DNA from: Clostridia bacterium
GTDB taxonomy: Bacteria; Bacillota; Clostridia; Oscillospirales; CAG-272
Assembly: GCA_017379815.1 (NCBI GenBank)
Contig: JAFNVK010000049.1
Coordinates: 1-6,110, forward strand
Direction: 5' to 3'
Length of the DNA stretch: 6,110 nucleotides
A program made the position numbers and the translations under genes. The stretch's first letter is position 1. Every line of letters starts with the position of its first letter. Shown here piece after piece: positions 1 through 5,774 of this stretch. Under the pieces are notes generated by a model. It saw nothing but the letters and a program-made list of their open reading frames with translations, did not search any database and was not told the DNA's origin.

Positions 1-33
1 ATGCACGAGGGCACCCTTGAGATAGTAAAACAT
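1..33 (-). CDS. ruvA: RuvA N-terminus, Holliday junction-binding subunit (partial, cut by left edge)
   Basis: Only the first 11 codons are in the window, reading MFYYLKGALVH from an ATG at 33-31. This matches the start of the RuvA N-terminal OB-fold strand, where an aromatic/hydrophobic run is followed by K-G and another hydrophobic stretch, as in many clostridial RuvA proteins. A Shine-Dalgarno AAAGGA lies at 49-44 on the minus strand, 10 nt before the ATG. RuvA tetramers bind four-way junctions and load the RuvB branch-migration motor. The gene lies 48 bp downstream of the yfhO stop on the same strand, with no terminator-like hairpin between them, so it is probably the third gene of the DUF951-yfhO unit. 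Eleven residues are little to go on. The nearby ruvC supports the call, but the rest of the gene is needed to confirm it. Confidence 0.7.
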   Translation of the reverse strand, partial: MFYYLKGALVH

Positions 34-81
34 AGAGGTTTGTTCCTTTCACGGAATTGTGATACGCTTACGAGAAACGCG

Positions 82-2997
82 TTACTTGTGCTTTTTCGCC
101 TTGCTTTCCTGTGCAGGCTGCTCGGGCTCGGCCTTTTTCGGCACAGACCATTCGGGGATCGAGACGAGCGTGCGGAGATATTTGATCTTTTTGATCCGCT
201 TTTCCAGAACGATCAGCAGGATCAGGAGGGCGAGGGAGATGCAGGAGATCGAAAGGCCAACCCAAACGACGTTTGGACGGTAAACCATGCGGACACTGTG
301 CGTTTGGCCCGCCTCGCCCTCGATGCGGAAGGAAACGAGCGCGCCGAGCGCCTTTTCGGTTTCCACCGCCTCGCCGTCAACGTGGATCTTCCAGCCCTTG
401 TCGTAGGGCAGGGTGGTCAAAACAAGCTCGTTCTCGCGGCTTGCGGTAAAGGTCCCGTCAAAGGAGGTCTCGGTATACTCCTCGATCACGAGCTGATCCT
501 GAGCCAAGCGCGCCATGGCATCCTCAAAGGCTGCCCAGTCAATGTAGTAGAAGCACTTTTCCTGCTTCATCACGTAGAAATACTTATCCTTCAGGGTCAG
601 GTCGAGAGCAAGATCGGTCTCTGCCGTCTGCCAGCCCAAGGAGATGATGTGTCTGGTCTCCGTACCGTTGAAGTTTCCGATCTTCTTTTGGGTGCCCTCT
701 GAGCGAAGGTTGAGCTGAACCTCGCGCTTGGCCGTAGCGGGTGCATAGAAGAAGAGCTCGGCATCCGCAGGCATGGTCAGGGAATAGGTCAGCACACCGT
801 TGAGGTCGTTGTTGCTTGGTGCATAGCGCGTTTGGCCGTCTGTGGTGGTGGCCTTAAGAAGGTTCTGCGTCGAGGTGGTTACGCCCTCGACCGGAACAAA
901 GACCTCTACCTCATCGCCAAGCATTGCGGAGAGAATGGCGTTTAAGCGCTCAAAGGGGCTGTAATACTCGTCCTCGTATTCGGCAGAGTTGACCGTTTCG
1001 TCGATGTTGAGGAGGCGGTTCAAGGCTCCCTTGAGCGAGGAGATCAGCGAGGCGATCGCGGAATCCGTCTCAGTCTCGGCGGGAAGGAAGCCCAGCGGGA
1101 ACTCCATCAGCTCCTCGTCCACGCCGAAGGCGATCGAGAGGCTATAGGGGTTGTAGTAGGCGGTGTATCCGTGCTCTTCGTCCTTGGCAAAGATGGGATA
1201 GTAATGCTCGTAGACGGGATTGTCTGAAATGATATATTTCAGTCCAAGCAGGGAATCGTTCACGGGCGTGCCTCCAAGATATTTGGAGCGGTGCGCGTCG
1301 GCGCGGTAGCCCATCTTTTCCAGAAACATGATGGTTTCCTTGTTGAGGGTGGAGGTAGATCCCGAAAGACCGCGGATGCCGAAGGCCATGTTGTCGTTAA
1401 ATTTGCGGAAGAAGGTCTTTTCCATGCGGTAGAAGGAGGAGTCTGCCTCCTGCACCTGCTCCACGATAGGACGGGTCTTGTCCAAAAAGCCGTTGTAGTA
1501 GCTGTATCGGGTAAAGCTGACGTCCTTATCCAGGTCGTTTATGTTCCAGAGCCCGCAAAGGAAGGCTTCGACGATCGTTACCGCCACCAGAATGCTCGCC
1601 ATGAGCTGCGGCTTTTTGTTTACGCGAAGGAAAAAGAGGACGGTGAGATAGATGAGAACGGCGATTACTGTGGTCAGAATGCAGGTGAGTCCGTCCACGC
1701 TCACGTATTCCCCTGAGGTGTGTCCGCGAAGCGAAAGGGCAAAGACCAGAAGAAGTCCGCCCATGCCAAAGGTTGCCGGCAAGGGGAGCTTTTCGGGGTC
1801 GGAGAGCGCACGACAGGCCAGAACGCAGAGGTAGAAGCAGAGCATAAAGCTGTAGCGGTAATTGAGCCAGTTGGGTTTTTGGAAGCCGTGCCAGAGCAGA
1901 TCCGGGACGGTCAGAAGAAAGCTGACCAGAAAGATGAGGATGAACACGGCCGAAACGATCCTCTGACGGACGGGGTATTTGCGCGAGAAGAAATACGCCG
2001 GAACGAGCAGAAGGGTCAGCACGCCGCAATAGACGAAGGGGAGCCCTGCCGGACGAACGGTGTCGTATGAGCCGGGAAGGAACTTATAGAAAAGATCCTT
2101 CAGCTCCATTTTTACGTCCCACTCCCATTTTGGATTGGAGAAGGTCGTTTTGCCAAAGTTGAGAGAGTAATATGCGCCAAGGAGAATGATCGCCGCAATG
2201 CCGACGGCAATGACCGAGTAGAACGCCATGCGCAAAAGCGTCTTGGGAAAATGGCGGTTCTCGCACAGCGGATTGTTTTCCCGATCGTAGCCGCCGTGGC
2301 CGATATAGTAGGCAAAGAAGTAAAGCGGGCAGTAGATGCAGACCATGTAGCCGATATAGAAGTTACTGATCAGCGTCAGGGCGAGGAAGATCGTGTAGCG
2401 CTTGAAGCGGCCGTATTTGATCAGCTCCTCGATTCCCAGCGTGATCAGCGGCAGCCACATCAGCGCATCGATCCACATGGTATTGTGCTGCTGAACGACG
2501 GCGTAGGCAGAGAGCGCGTAGAGGACCGAGAAGATGATGGTGGCCTCAGGCTTTGGCTTCTTCAGCGTCTTGTGCATATAGTAGCCAAAGGTTCCTCCGC
2601 AGACGGCGGTCTTCAACAGGAAGAGAAAGAGCAATCCCTCAAGCATCCGATCGCGCGGAAAGAGGGCGAGCAGATAGGAGAGGGGCGAGGCAAGATAGTA
2701 GGCGTACATGCCCAAAAATTCGCCGCCGAGCGAGCGGGAGAAGGAATAGAGCAGGCTCGCATCTCCTCTGACGAAGTTGCGCAGTGCCTCAAAGAACCAG
2801 ACGTACTGTCCGTTGAGATCCAGAACCAGCACGCAGGAGTCGCCAAAGGGATGGATCCCCTTGGCCAAATAAATAAAATACATCAAAACGGCGGGGATCG
2901 CCATGCAGAGAAGGAGGTAGCGTGGGACGGGTGCCCAGAGCTTCTTCCAGATCTCTTTTCCCTTATGCCAAGCTTTCTTCAATCCTTCCAAGATCAT
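82..2997 (-). CDS. YfhO-family polytopic membrane protein (GT-C-like, envelope glycosylation)
   Basis: A 971-residue integral membrane protein. A short basic cytoplasmic N-terminus leads into a first membrane helix at about 26-44. About a dozen more hydrophobic segments follow to about residue 485. A large, mostly extracytoplasmic domain spans about 490-905, a last helix about 910-932, and a Lys/Pro/Glu-rich cytoplasmic tail runs to the end. Family hallmarks seen are the first-loop acidic motif around D60 (LDLNGQYVWFF), HNTMWIDAL at 171-179, NYRYSF near 379-384 and LPYDKGWKIHVDGE at 863-876, which is typical of the YfhO C-terminal domain. Known for the family: Bacillus YfhO is needed for sugar modification of lipoteichoic acid and is proposed to be a GT-C-fold glycosyltransferase. 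The exact substrate here is unknown, and no CsbB or GtcA partner is in the window. The start ATG (2997-2995) overlaps the DUF951 stop, and AGGAAAGGA at 3017-3009 is the ribosome site. The full length is typical for the family, with no break. Confidence 0.9.
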   Translation of the reverse strand: MILEGLKKAWHKGKEIWKKLWAPVPRYLLLCMAIPAVLMYFIYLAKGIHPFGDSCVLVLDLNGQYVWFFEALRNFVRGDASLLYSFSRSLGGEFLGMYAYYLASPLSYLLALFPRDRMLEGLLFLFLLKTAVCGGTFGYYMHKTLKKPKPEATIIFSVLYALSAYAVVQQHNTMWIDALMWLPLITLGIEELIKYGRFKRYTIFLALTLISNFYIGYMVCIYCPLYFFAYYIGHGGYDRENNPLCENRHFPKTLLRMAFYSVIAVGIAAIILLGAYYSLNFGKTTFSNPKWEWDVKMELKDLFYKFLPGSYDTVRPAGLPFVYCGVLTLLLVPAYFFSRKYPVRQRIVSAVFILIFLVSFLLTVPDLLWHGFQKPNWLNYRYSFMLCFYLCVLACRALSDPEKLPLPATFGMGGLLLVFALSLRGHTSGEYVSVDGLTCILTTVIAVLIYLTVLFFLRVNKKPQLMASILVAVTIVEAFLCGLWNINDLDKDVSFTRYSYYNGFLDKTRPIVEQVQEADSSFYRMEKTFFRKFNDNMAFGIRGLSGSTSTLNKETIMFLEKMGYRADAHRSKYLGGTPVNDSLLGLKYIISDNPVYEHYYPIFAKDEEHGYTAYYNPYSLSIAFGVDEELMEFPLGFLPAETETDSAIASLISSLKGALNRLLNIDETVNSAEYEDEYYSPFERLNAILSAMLGDEVEVFVPVEGVTTSTQNLLKATTTDGQTRYAPSNNDLNGVLTYSLTMPADAELFFYAPATAKREVQLNLRSEGTQKKIGNFNGTETRHIISLGWQTAETDLALDLTLKDKYFYVMKQEKCFYYIDWAAFEDAMARLAQDQLVIEEYTETSFDGTFTASRENELVLTTLPYDKGWKIHVDGEAVETEKALGALVSFRIEGEAGQTHSVRMVYRPNVVWVGLSISCISLALLILLIVLEKRIKKIKYLRTLVSIPEWSVPKKAEPEQPAQESKAKKHK

Positions 2998-3221
2998 GAT
3001 GGGGTCGTTCCTTTCCTGTCGGGAGCGTCCGACGGTGTGCTTAAAATCTTTTTCACGGAGCGCTCGAGGCGAAGCCGATCAAGCGTCATATCCCGTCCGC
3101 AGCCCTCACAGCGGATCCGCACGTCGCTTCCCACGCGCAAAACGCGAAAGACGTCGCTTCCGCAGGGGTGAGGCTTTTTCAGTTGTAAGCGGCTATCGGC
3201 ATAGAGTGGGACGATTTGCAT
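2994..3221 (-). CDS. DUF951 family small protein (YyzM-like)
   Basis: A 75-residue protein of the DUF951 family (Pfam PF06107). The family signature is clear: LKKPHPCGS at 14-22, then a hydrophobic strand FRVLRVGSDVRIRC at 25-38, then CEGCGRDMTL at 38-47, and a basic helix with RSVKKIL at 54-60. Three cysteines (C20, C38, C41) and H18 suggest a small metal-binding or SH3-like nucleic-acid-binding fold, but the family's function is unknown. The chosen start is the ATG at 3221-3219, because CGGAGG (3232-3227) sits 5 nt upstream and the encoded N-terminus matches the family. A longer in-frame start at 3266 would add 15 residues with no good ribosome site. The last 15 residues (from about S61) are a polar tail beyond the usual domain. 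The stop codon TGA shares bases with the ATG of yfhO, so the two are probably translationally coupled. Confidence 0.88.
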   Translation of the reverse strand: MQIVPLYADSRLQLKKPHPCGSDVFRVLRVGSDVRIRCEGCGRDMTLDRLRLERSVKKILSTPSDAPDRKGTTPS

Positions 3222-3265
3222 GTCTGCCTCCGTTTTTTTGCGGTATATTCTTGCTGCGATACACA

Positions 3266-3277
3266 AATTTATAAATT
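3266..3277. other. AT-rich palindrome at the leftward transcription start
   Basis: A perfect 12-bp palindrome AATTTATAAATT. With one bulged base it extends to ACA/TGT arms at 3263-3279. It lies just downstream of the predicted leftward start site (about 3279), where a repressor could act. The surrounding DNA is very AT-rich, so it may be chance. Confidence 0.22.
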
Positions 3278-3285
3278 GTTATATA

Positions 3286-3314
3286 ATTATAGCATAAAAA
3301 AAACCGTATGTAAA
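3286..3314 (-). promoter_or_regulatory. Sigma-A promoter for the DUF951-yfhO-ruvA unit
   Basis: On the minus strand a -35 box TTTACA (3314-3309) and a perfect -10 box TATAAT (3291-3286) are separated by exactly 17 nt. The -10 is preceded by TGC, giving an extended -10 (TGnTATAAT). Transcription should start near 3279, leaving a leader of about 58 nt before the DUF951 ATG. The call is by consensus match only. Confidence 0.82.
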
Positions 3315-3364
3315 CCTCAAATCTGTATTTTTGAACGGATTTTTTGAAAAATGCAAAGAACTGT

Positions 3365-3393
3365 TTGACTTCTGCGGATATTCGTGGTATAAT
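3365..3393 (+). promoter_or_regulatory. Sigma-A promoter for the ruvC-methyltransferase-ecfA operon
   Basis: A -35 box TTGACT (3365-3370) and a perfect -10 box TATAAT (3388-3393) are separated by 17 nt. TGG directly before the -10 box forms an extended -10. The predicted start is near 3400, giving a leader of about 56 nt before the ruvC GTG. T-rich and A-rich tracts at 3327-3350 just upstream could act as an UP element for the RNA polymerase alpha subunit. This promoter also argues against the in-frame ATG at 3399, which would fall on the transcription start itself. Confidence 0.87.
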
Positions 3394-3413
3394 TTAATGT
3401 GGAATATTATCGG

Positions 3414-3431
3414 GTCGCTTTCACGGGCGAC
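3414..3431 (+). other. Small hairpin in the ruvC 5' leader
   Basis: GTCGC (3414-3418) and GCGAC (3427-3431) can pair as a 5-bp stem around an 8-nt loop, between the predicted transcription start and the ruvC ribosome site. No U-tract follows, so it is not a terminator. It may stabilise the leader or have no role. Confidence 0.25.
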
Positions 3432-3442
3432 GAAAGGAAGAA

Positions 3443-3450
3443 GGGGGGAG
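3443..3450 (+). promoter_or_regulatory. ribosome binding site of ruvC (decides the GTG start)
   Basis: GGGGGGAG at 3443-3450 lies 5 nt before the GTG at 3456. No comparable site precedes the upstream in-frame ATG at 3399. Confidence 0.8.
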
Positions 3451-3455
3451 AGTAC

Positions 3456-3953
3456 GTGATCATTCTCGGCATAGATCCGGGTCTTGCCATCGTTGGTTGG
3501 GGTGTGATCGAATATCGCAACACACGCTTTCGCACGGTAGCCTATGGATCGATACAGACTCCTGCGGGAATGCGTACCGAGGAGCGCCTGAAGGCTATCT
3601 TCGAGGGAATGAATGAGTTGATCTCCACCTACCGCCCGGAGGCCGTTGCGGTTGAGGAGCTTTTCTTCACCAACAACATCACCACGGGTATCCGCGTTGC
3701 CGAGGCAAGAGGAGTGATCCTGCTTTCCGCCGAGCTTGGAGGCGTTCCCGTTCAGGAATATACGCCGCCGCAGGTCAAGCAGGCCGTCGTCGGCTACGGC
3801 CGTGCGGACAAGCGCCAGGTGATCGCTATGGTCACGCGTATCCTGGGGCTGGAAAAGCCACCAAAGCCTGACGACACGGCGGACGCTTTGGCGATCGCCA
3901 TCTGCCACGCCCATTGCGGTGGCTCACGCCTGGCTGACTATTTTAACAAATGA
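3456..3953 (+). CDS. ruvC: RuvC Holliday junction resolvase
   Basis: A 165-residue crossover junction endodeoxyribonuclease of the RNase H-like superfamily, the normal length for the family. As a dimer it makes symmetric, Mg2+-dependent nicks in Holliday junctions bound by RuvAB during recombinational repair, in the cytoplasm. All four catalytic acids are visible, numbering from the GTG start: D7 in LGIDPG, E67 in VEELFF, and D140 and D143 in PDDTADALAIAICH. The segment AEARGVILLSA (82-92) and the YTPPQVKQAVVGYGRADKRQV stretch (from about 102) are also typical. The GTG start is chosen because the product then begins MIILGIDPG as in other RuvC proteins, a strong ribosome site precedes it, and the longer ATG start at 3399 coincides with the promoter's start point. 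It is the first gene of a rightward operon. Unusually, ruvA is not next to it but lies on the opposite strand beyond yfhO. Confidence 0.96.
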   Translation: MIILGIDPGLAIVGWGVIEYRNTRFRTVAYGSIQTPAGMRTEERLKAIFEGMNELISTYRPEAVAVEELFFTNNITTGIRVAEARGVILLSAELGGVPVQEYTPPQVKQAVVGYGRADKRQVIAMVTRILGLEKPPKPDDTADALAIAICHAHCGGSRLADYFNK

Positions 3954-3976
3954 CAGATACGGAAGGATAAAAATCG

Positions 3977-4843
3977 ATGTGGTATTCTGAAAATTGGAAG
4001 GACTATGAGCTGCTTGACGCCTCGGACGGCGAGCGCCTGGAGCGTTGGGGCGATCTGATCCTGATCCGTCCCGATCCGCAGATCATCTGGAAGGGAGCCG
4101 GCAAGCATCCGCTCTGGAAGCGCGCCGACGGTATCTACCGCCGTTCCTCCACGGGAGGCGGCGCCTGGGTCAAGAATCAGCTGCCCGAGTCCTGGACCAT
4201 TCGCTACGGCGAGCTTGGTTTTTTGCTGCGTCCTATGGGCTTCAAGCACACCGGCCTTTTCCCCGAGCAGGCGGCAAACTGGGATTGGTTTTCTTCGCTG
4301 ATCCGCAAGGAGGAGCGCCCCATTCGCGTGCTTAACCTCTTTGCTTATACGGGAGGCGCAACGCTTGCCGCCGCGGCCGCAGGTGCATCCGTAGTACACG
4401 TGGACGCCTCTAAGGGCATCGTGGCGCAGGCAAAGGAGAACGCCGCGCTTTCGGGCCTTGGCGGAGCTCCCATTCGCTACATCGTTGACGATTGCAAGAA
4501 ATTCGTGGAGCGAGAGATCCGCCGCGGACACACCTACGAGGGCATCATCATGGATCCGCCCTCCTACGGTCGAGGCCCGAACGGGGAGATCTGGAAGCTG
4601 GAGGACAGCATTGACGAGCTTTTGGAGCTGACGTCAAAGCTGCTTTCCGACAAGCCGCTCTTCTTCCTGCTCAATTCCTACACTACGGGGCTTTCCGCCA
4701 TGACTATGCACTATCTGGTGGATCTCAAGATCGGCCGCCGCTTTGGCGGTGTCACCGAGTCGGGAGAGCTTGGCCTTCGCGTTTCCTCCACGGGCGGATT
4801 TTTGCCCTGCGGAGCAAGCTCGCGCTGGGTTTTTGAGCGATAA
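3977..4843 (+). CDS. Class I SAM-dependent methyltransferase, COG1092/RlmI-RlmK type (putative RNA methyltransferase)
   Basis: A 288-residue Rossmann-fold methyltransferase. An N-terminal beta-rich segment (about 1-85) leads to GLFPEQ at 93-98, a typical COG1092 motif. SAM-binding motif I, LNLFAYTGG, is at 119-127; the acidic end of strand 2 is D143 in HVDAS; D171-D172 follow strand 3; and catalytic motif IV, IIMDPPSYGRG, is at 190-200, followed by GEIWKLE (203-209). The family (Pfam Methyltrans_SAM, PF10672) includes 23S rRNA methyltransferases RlmI and the RlmK half of RlmL. Those have an N-terminal PUA or other RNA-binding domain, and no clear PUA is seen here, so the target base is unknown. 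The ATG at 3977 has GGAAGGA at 3961-3967, 9 nt upstream. The gene lies 23 bp after ruvC and 37 bp before ecfA1, so all are likely co-transcribed. The chemistry is well supported; the RNA substrate is an inference. Confidence 0.85.
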   Translation: MWYSENWKDYELLDASDGERLERWGDLILIRPDPQIIWKGAGKHPLWKRADGIYRRSSTGGGAWVKNQLPESWTIRYGELGFLLRPMGFKHTGLFPEQAANWDWFSSLIRKEERPIRVLNLFAYTGGATLAAAAAGASVVHVDASKGIVAQAKENAALSGLGGAPIRYIVDDCKKFVEREIRRGHTYEGIIMDPPSYGRGPNGEIWKLEDSIDELLELTSKLLSDKPLFFLLNSYTTGLSAMTMHYLVDLKIGRRFGGVTESGELGLRVSSTGGFLPCGASSRWVFER

Positions 4844-4849
4844 TGAAAA

Positions 4850-4865
4850 CACGGCGTCCGCCGTG
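4850..4865 (+). other. Hairpin in the methyltransferase-ecfA1 gap
   Basis: CACGGC (4850-4855) and GCCGTG (4860-4865) form a perfect 6-bp stem with a 4-nt GTCC loop. It occupies most of the 37-bp gap and ends two bases before the ecfA1 ribosome site. No U-run follows, so it does not look like a terminator. It could influence ecfA1 translation or mRNA processing, but that is inference. Confidence 0.4.
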
Positions 4866-4867
4866 GA

Positions 4868-4873
4868 AAGGAG
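4868..4873 (+). promoter_or_regulatory. ribosome binding site of ecfA1 (decides the TTG start)
   Basis: AAGGAG at 4868-4873 lies 7 nt before the TTG at 4881. The only in-frame ATG (4743) is deep inside the methyltransferase gene and would add 46 residues that do not resemble the family. Confidence 0.8.
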
Positions 4874-4880
4874 CAAACAC

Positions 4881-5774
4881 TTGCCTGAACTGTTCATTCA
4901 CGCAGAGGATCTCTGCTTTACCTACGATGCAGAGGGGCCGGACGCACAGCCGGCGCTTAAGGGGATCACTCTGGACGTTTATAAAGGAGAATACTTAGCC
5001 GTCCTCGGGCACAACGGATCGGGAAAGTCCACCTTTGCCAAGCTTCTCAATCTCCTGCTTGAGCCTACGGCGGGAAAGCTGACCGTTGCCGGAATGGATC
5101 TGACTGCGCCGAATATCGGTGAGGAAGAGCTGCTACAGCTTCGCCGGAACGTTGGCATGGTCTTCCAGAACCCCGATAATCAGCTGGTTGCCACCATCGT
5201 TGAGGAGGACGTGGCCTTCGGCCCTGAAAACCTCGGCATTCCGCATCCCGAGCTGCGCACCCGTGTGGACGAGGCGCTGCAGGCTCTGGATATGACCCCC
5301 TACGCACAGCACGAGCCGCACCGCCTCTCCGGCGGACAGAAGCAGCGCGTGGCGATCGCGGGGATCCTCGCCATGATGCCCAAGTGCATCGTCTTCGACG
5401 AGGCCACCGCCATGCTCGATCCGAGCGGCAGACGCGAGGTGTTGCGTACGCTCCGCATGCTCAATCGGGAGTTTGGCATCACCATACTGAATATTACGCA
5501 CTACATGAACGAGGCCGCCGAGGCAGACCGCGTGATCGTCATCAATGACGGAACACTTCTGGCCGACGGATCCCCCGACGAGGTGTTCGCACAGCGTGCG
5601 ATCCTTCACGAGGTCGGCCTTGAGGTTCCGCAATGCACCGAGCTGCTCTTTCGCTTGCGCGAAGCAGGGGTCGAGATTCCCGGAGAGCGCATTTCCTCTG
5701 CCGAGTCCTGTGCCGATCTGATCGCCGCGGCTCTCAAGAGACGTGCGGAGAAGGGAGGAGAGCAGAATGGATAA
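4881..5774 (+). CDS. ecfA1: EcfA1, energy-coupling factor transporter ATPase
   Basis: A 297-residue ABC ATPase of the ECF (CbiO) type. With EcfA2 it forms the cytoplasmic heterodimer that drives the EcfT membrane subunit and exchangeable S components, importing vitamins or metal ions. Numbering from the TTG start, the motifs are Walker A GHNGSGKST (43-51), Q-loop Q96 in MVFQNPDNQLVATIVEED, signature LSGGQKQRVAIAG (149-161), Walker B CIVFDE with catalytic E174, D-loop MLDPSG, and switch histidine H207 in NITHYM. VFQNPDNQ and the AFGPENLG segment after it are characteristic of EcfA1 as opposed to other ABC ATPases. The TTG start gives MPELFIHAEDLCFTYD, with strand 1 in the expected place. The length is slightly above the usual 280 or so because of a charged C-terminal tail. 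The stop overlaps the start of ecfA2 by 8 bp, suggesting coupled synthesis of the two ATPases. Confidence 0.95.
   Translation: MPELFIHAEDLCFTYDAEGPDAQPALKGITLDVYKGEYLAVLGHNGSGKSTFAKLLNLLLEPTAGKLTVAGMDLTAPNIGEEELLQLRRNVGMVFQNPDNQLVATIVEEDVAFGPENLGIPHPELRTRVDEALQALDMTPYAQHEPHRLSGGQKQRVAIAGILAMMPKCIVFDEATAMLDPSGRREVLRTLRMLNREFGITILNITHYMNEAAEADRVIVINDGTLLADGSPDEVFAQRAILHEVGLEVPQCTELLFRLREAGVEIPGERISSAESCADLIAAALKRRAEKGGEQNG

Noticed and set aside
50..81. Possible hairpin between yfhO and ruvA as a terminator
   Set aside because: Only a 4-5 bp stem needing a wobble pair, with no following U-run; it does not support termination.
1..702. A 233-codon plus-strand open frame at the left edge
   Set aside because: It is antisense to the C-terminal part of yfhO and the ruvA start, with no domain signature; a shadow frame.
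2251..3171. A 306-codon open frame on the plus strand opposite yfhO and DUF951
   Set aside because: It is rich in charged residues with no recognisable domain, has no good ribosome site, and lies antisense to a clear YfhO protein. GC-biased third positions in yfhO explain the open frame.
3399..3455. Longer RuvC starting at the ATG at 3399
   Set aside because: The ATG lies on the predicted transcription start, no ribosome site precedes it, and the 19 extra residues do not match RuvC proteins.
3279..3914. A 211-codon minus-strand open frame opposite ruvC
   Set aside because: It covers RuvC with all catalytic acids intact on the other strand and runs on through both promoters; no family resemblance.
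4735..4749. CCGCC/GGCGG inverted repeat in the methyltransferase gene
   Set aside because: A 5-bp GC-only stem in GC-rich coding DNA is expected by chance and has no associated feature.
1052..5359. Three copies of the octamer GCGATCGC (1052, 3891, 5352), reminiscent of the cyanobacterial HIP1 repeat
   Set aside because: Each copy encodes Ala-Ile-Ala with the GCG and ATC codons favoured here, inside conserved coding sequence (for example LAIAI in RuvC and VAIAG in EcfA1). Codon use explains them, and nothing else suggests a cyanobacterium.
5133..5633. A 166-codon minus-strand open frame opposite ecfA1
   Set aside because: Antisense to well-conserved ABC motifs, with low-complexity His/Gly-rich composition; a shadow frame.
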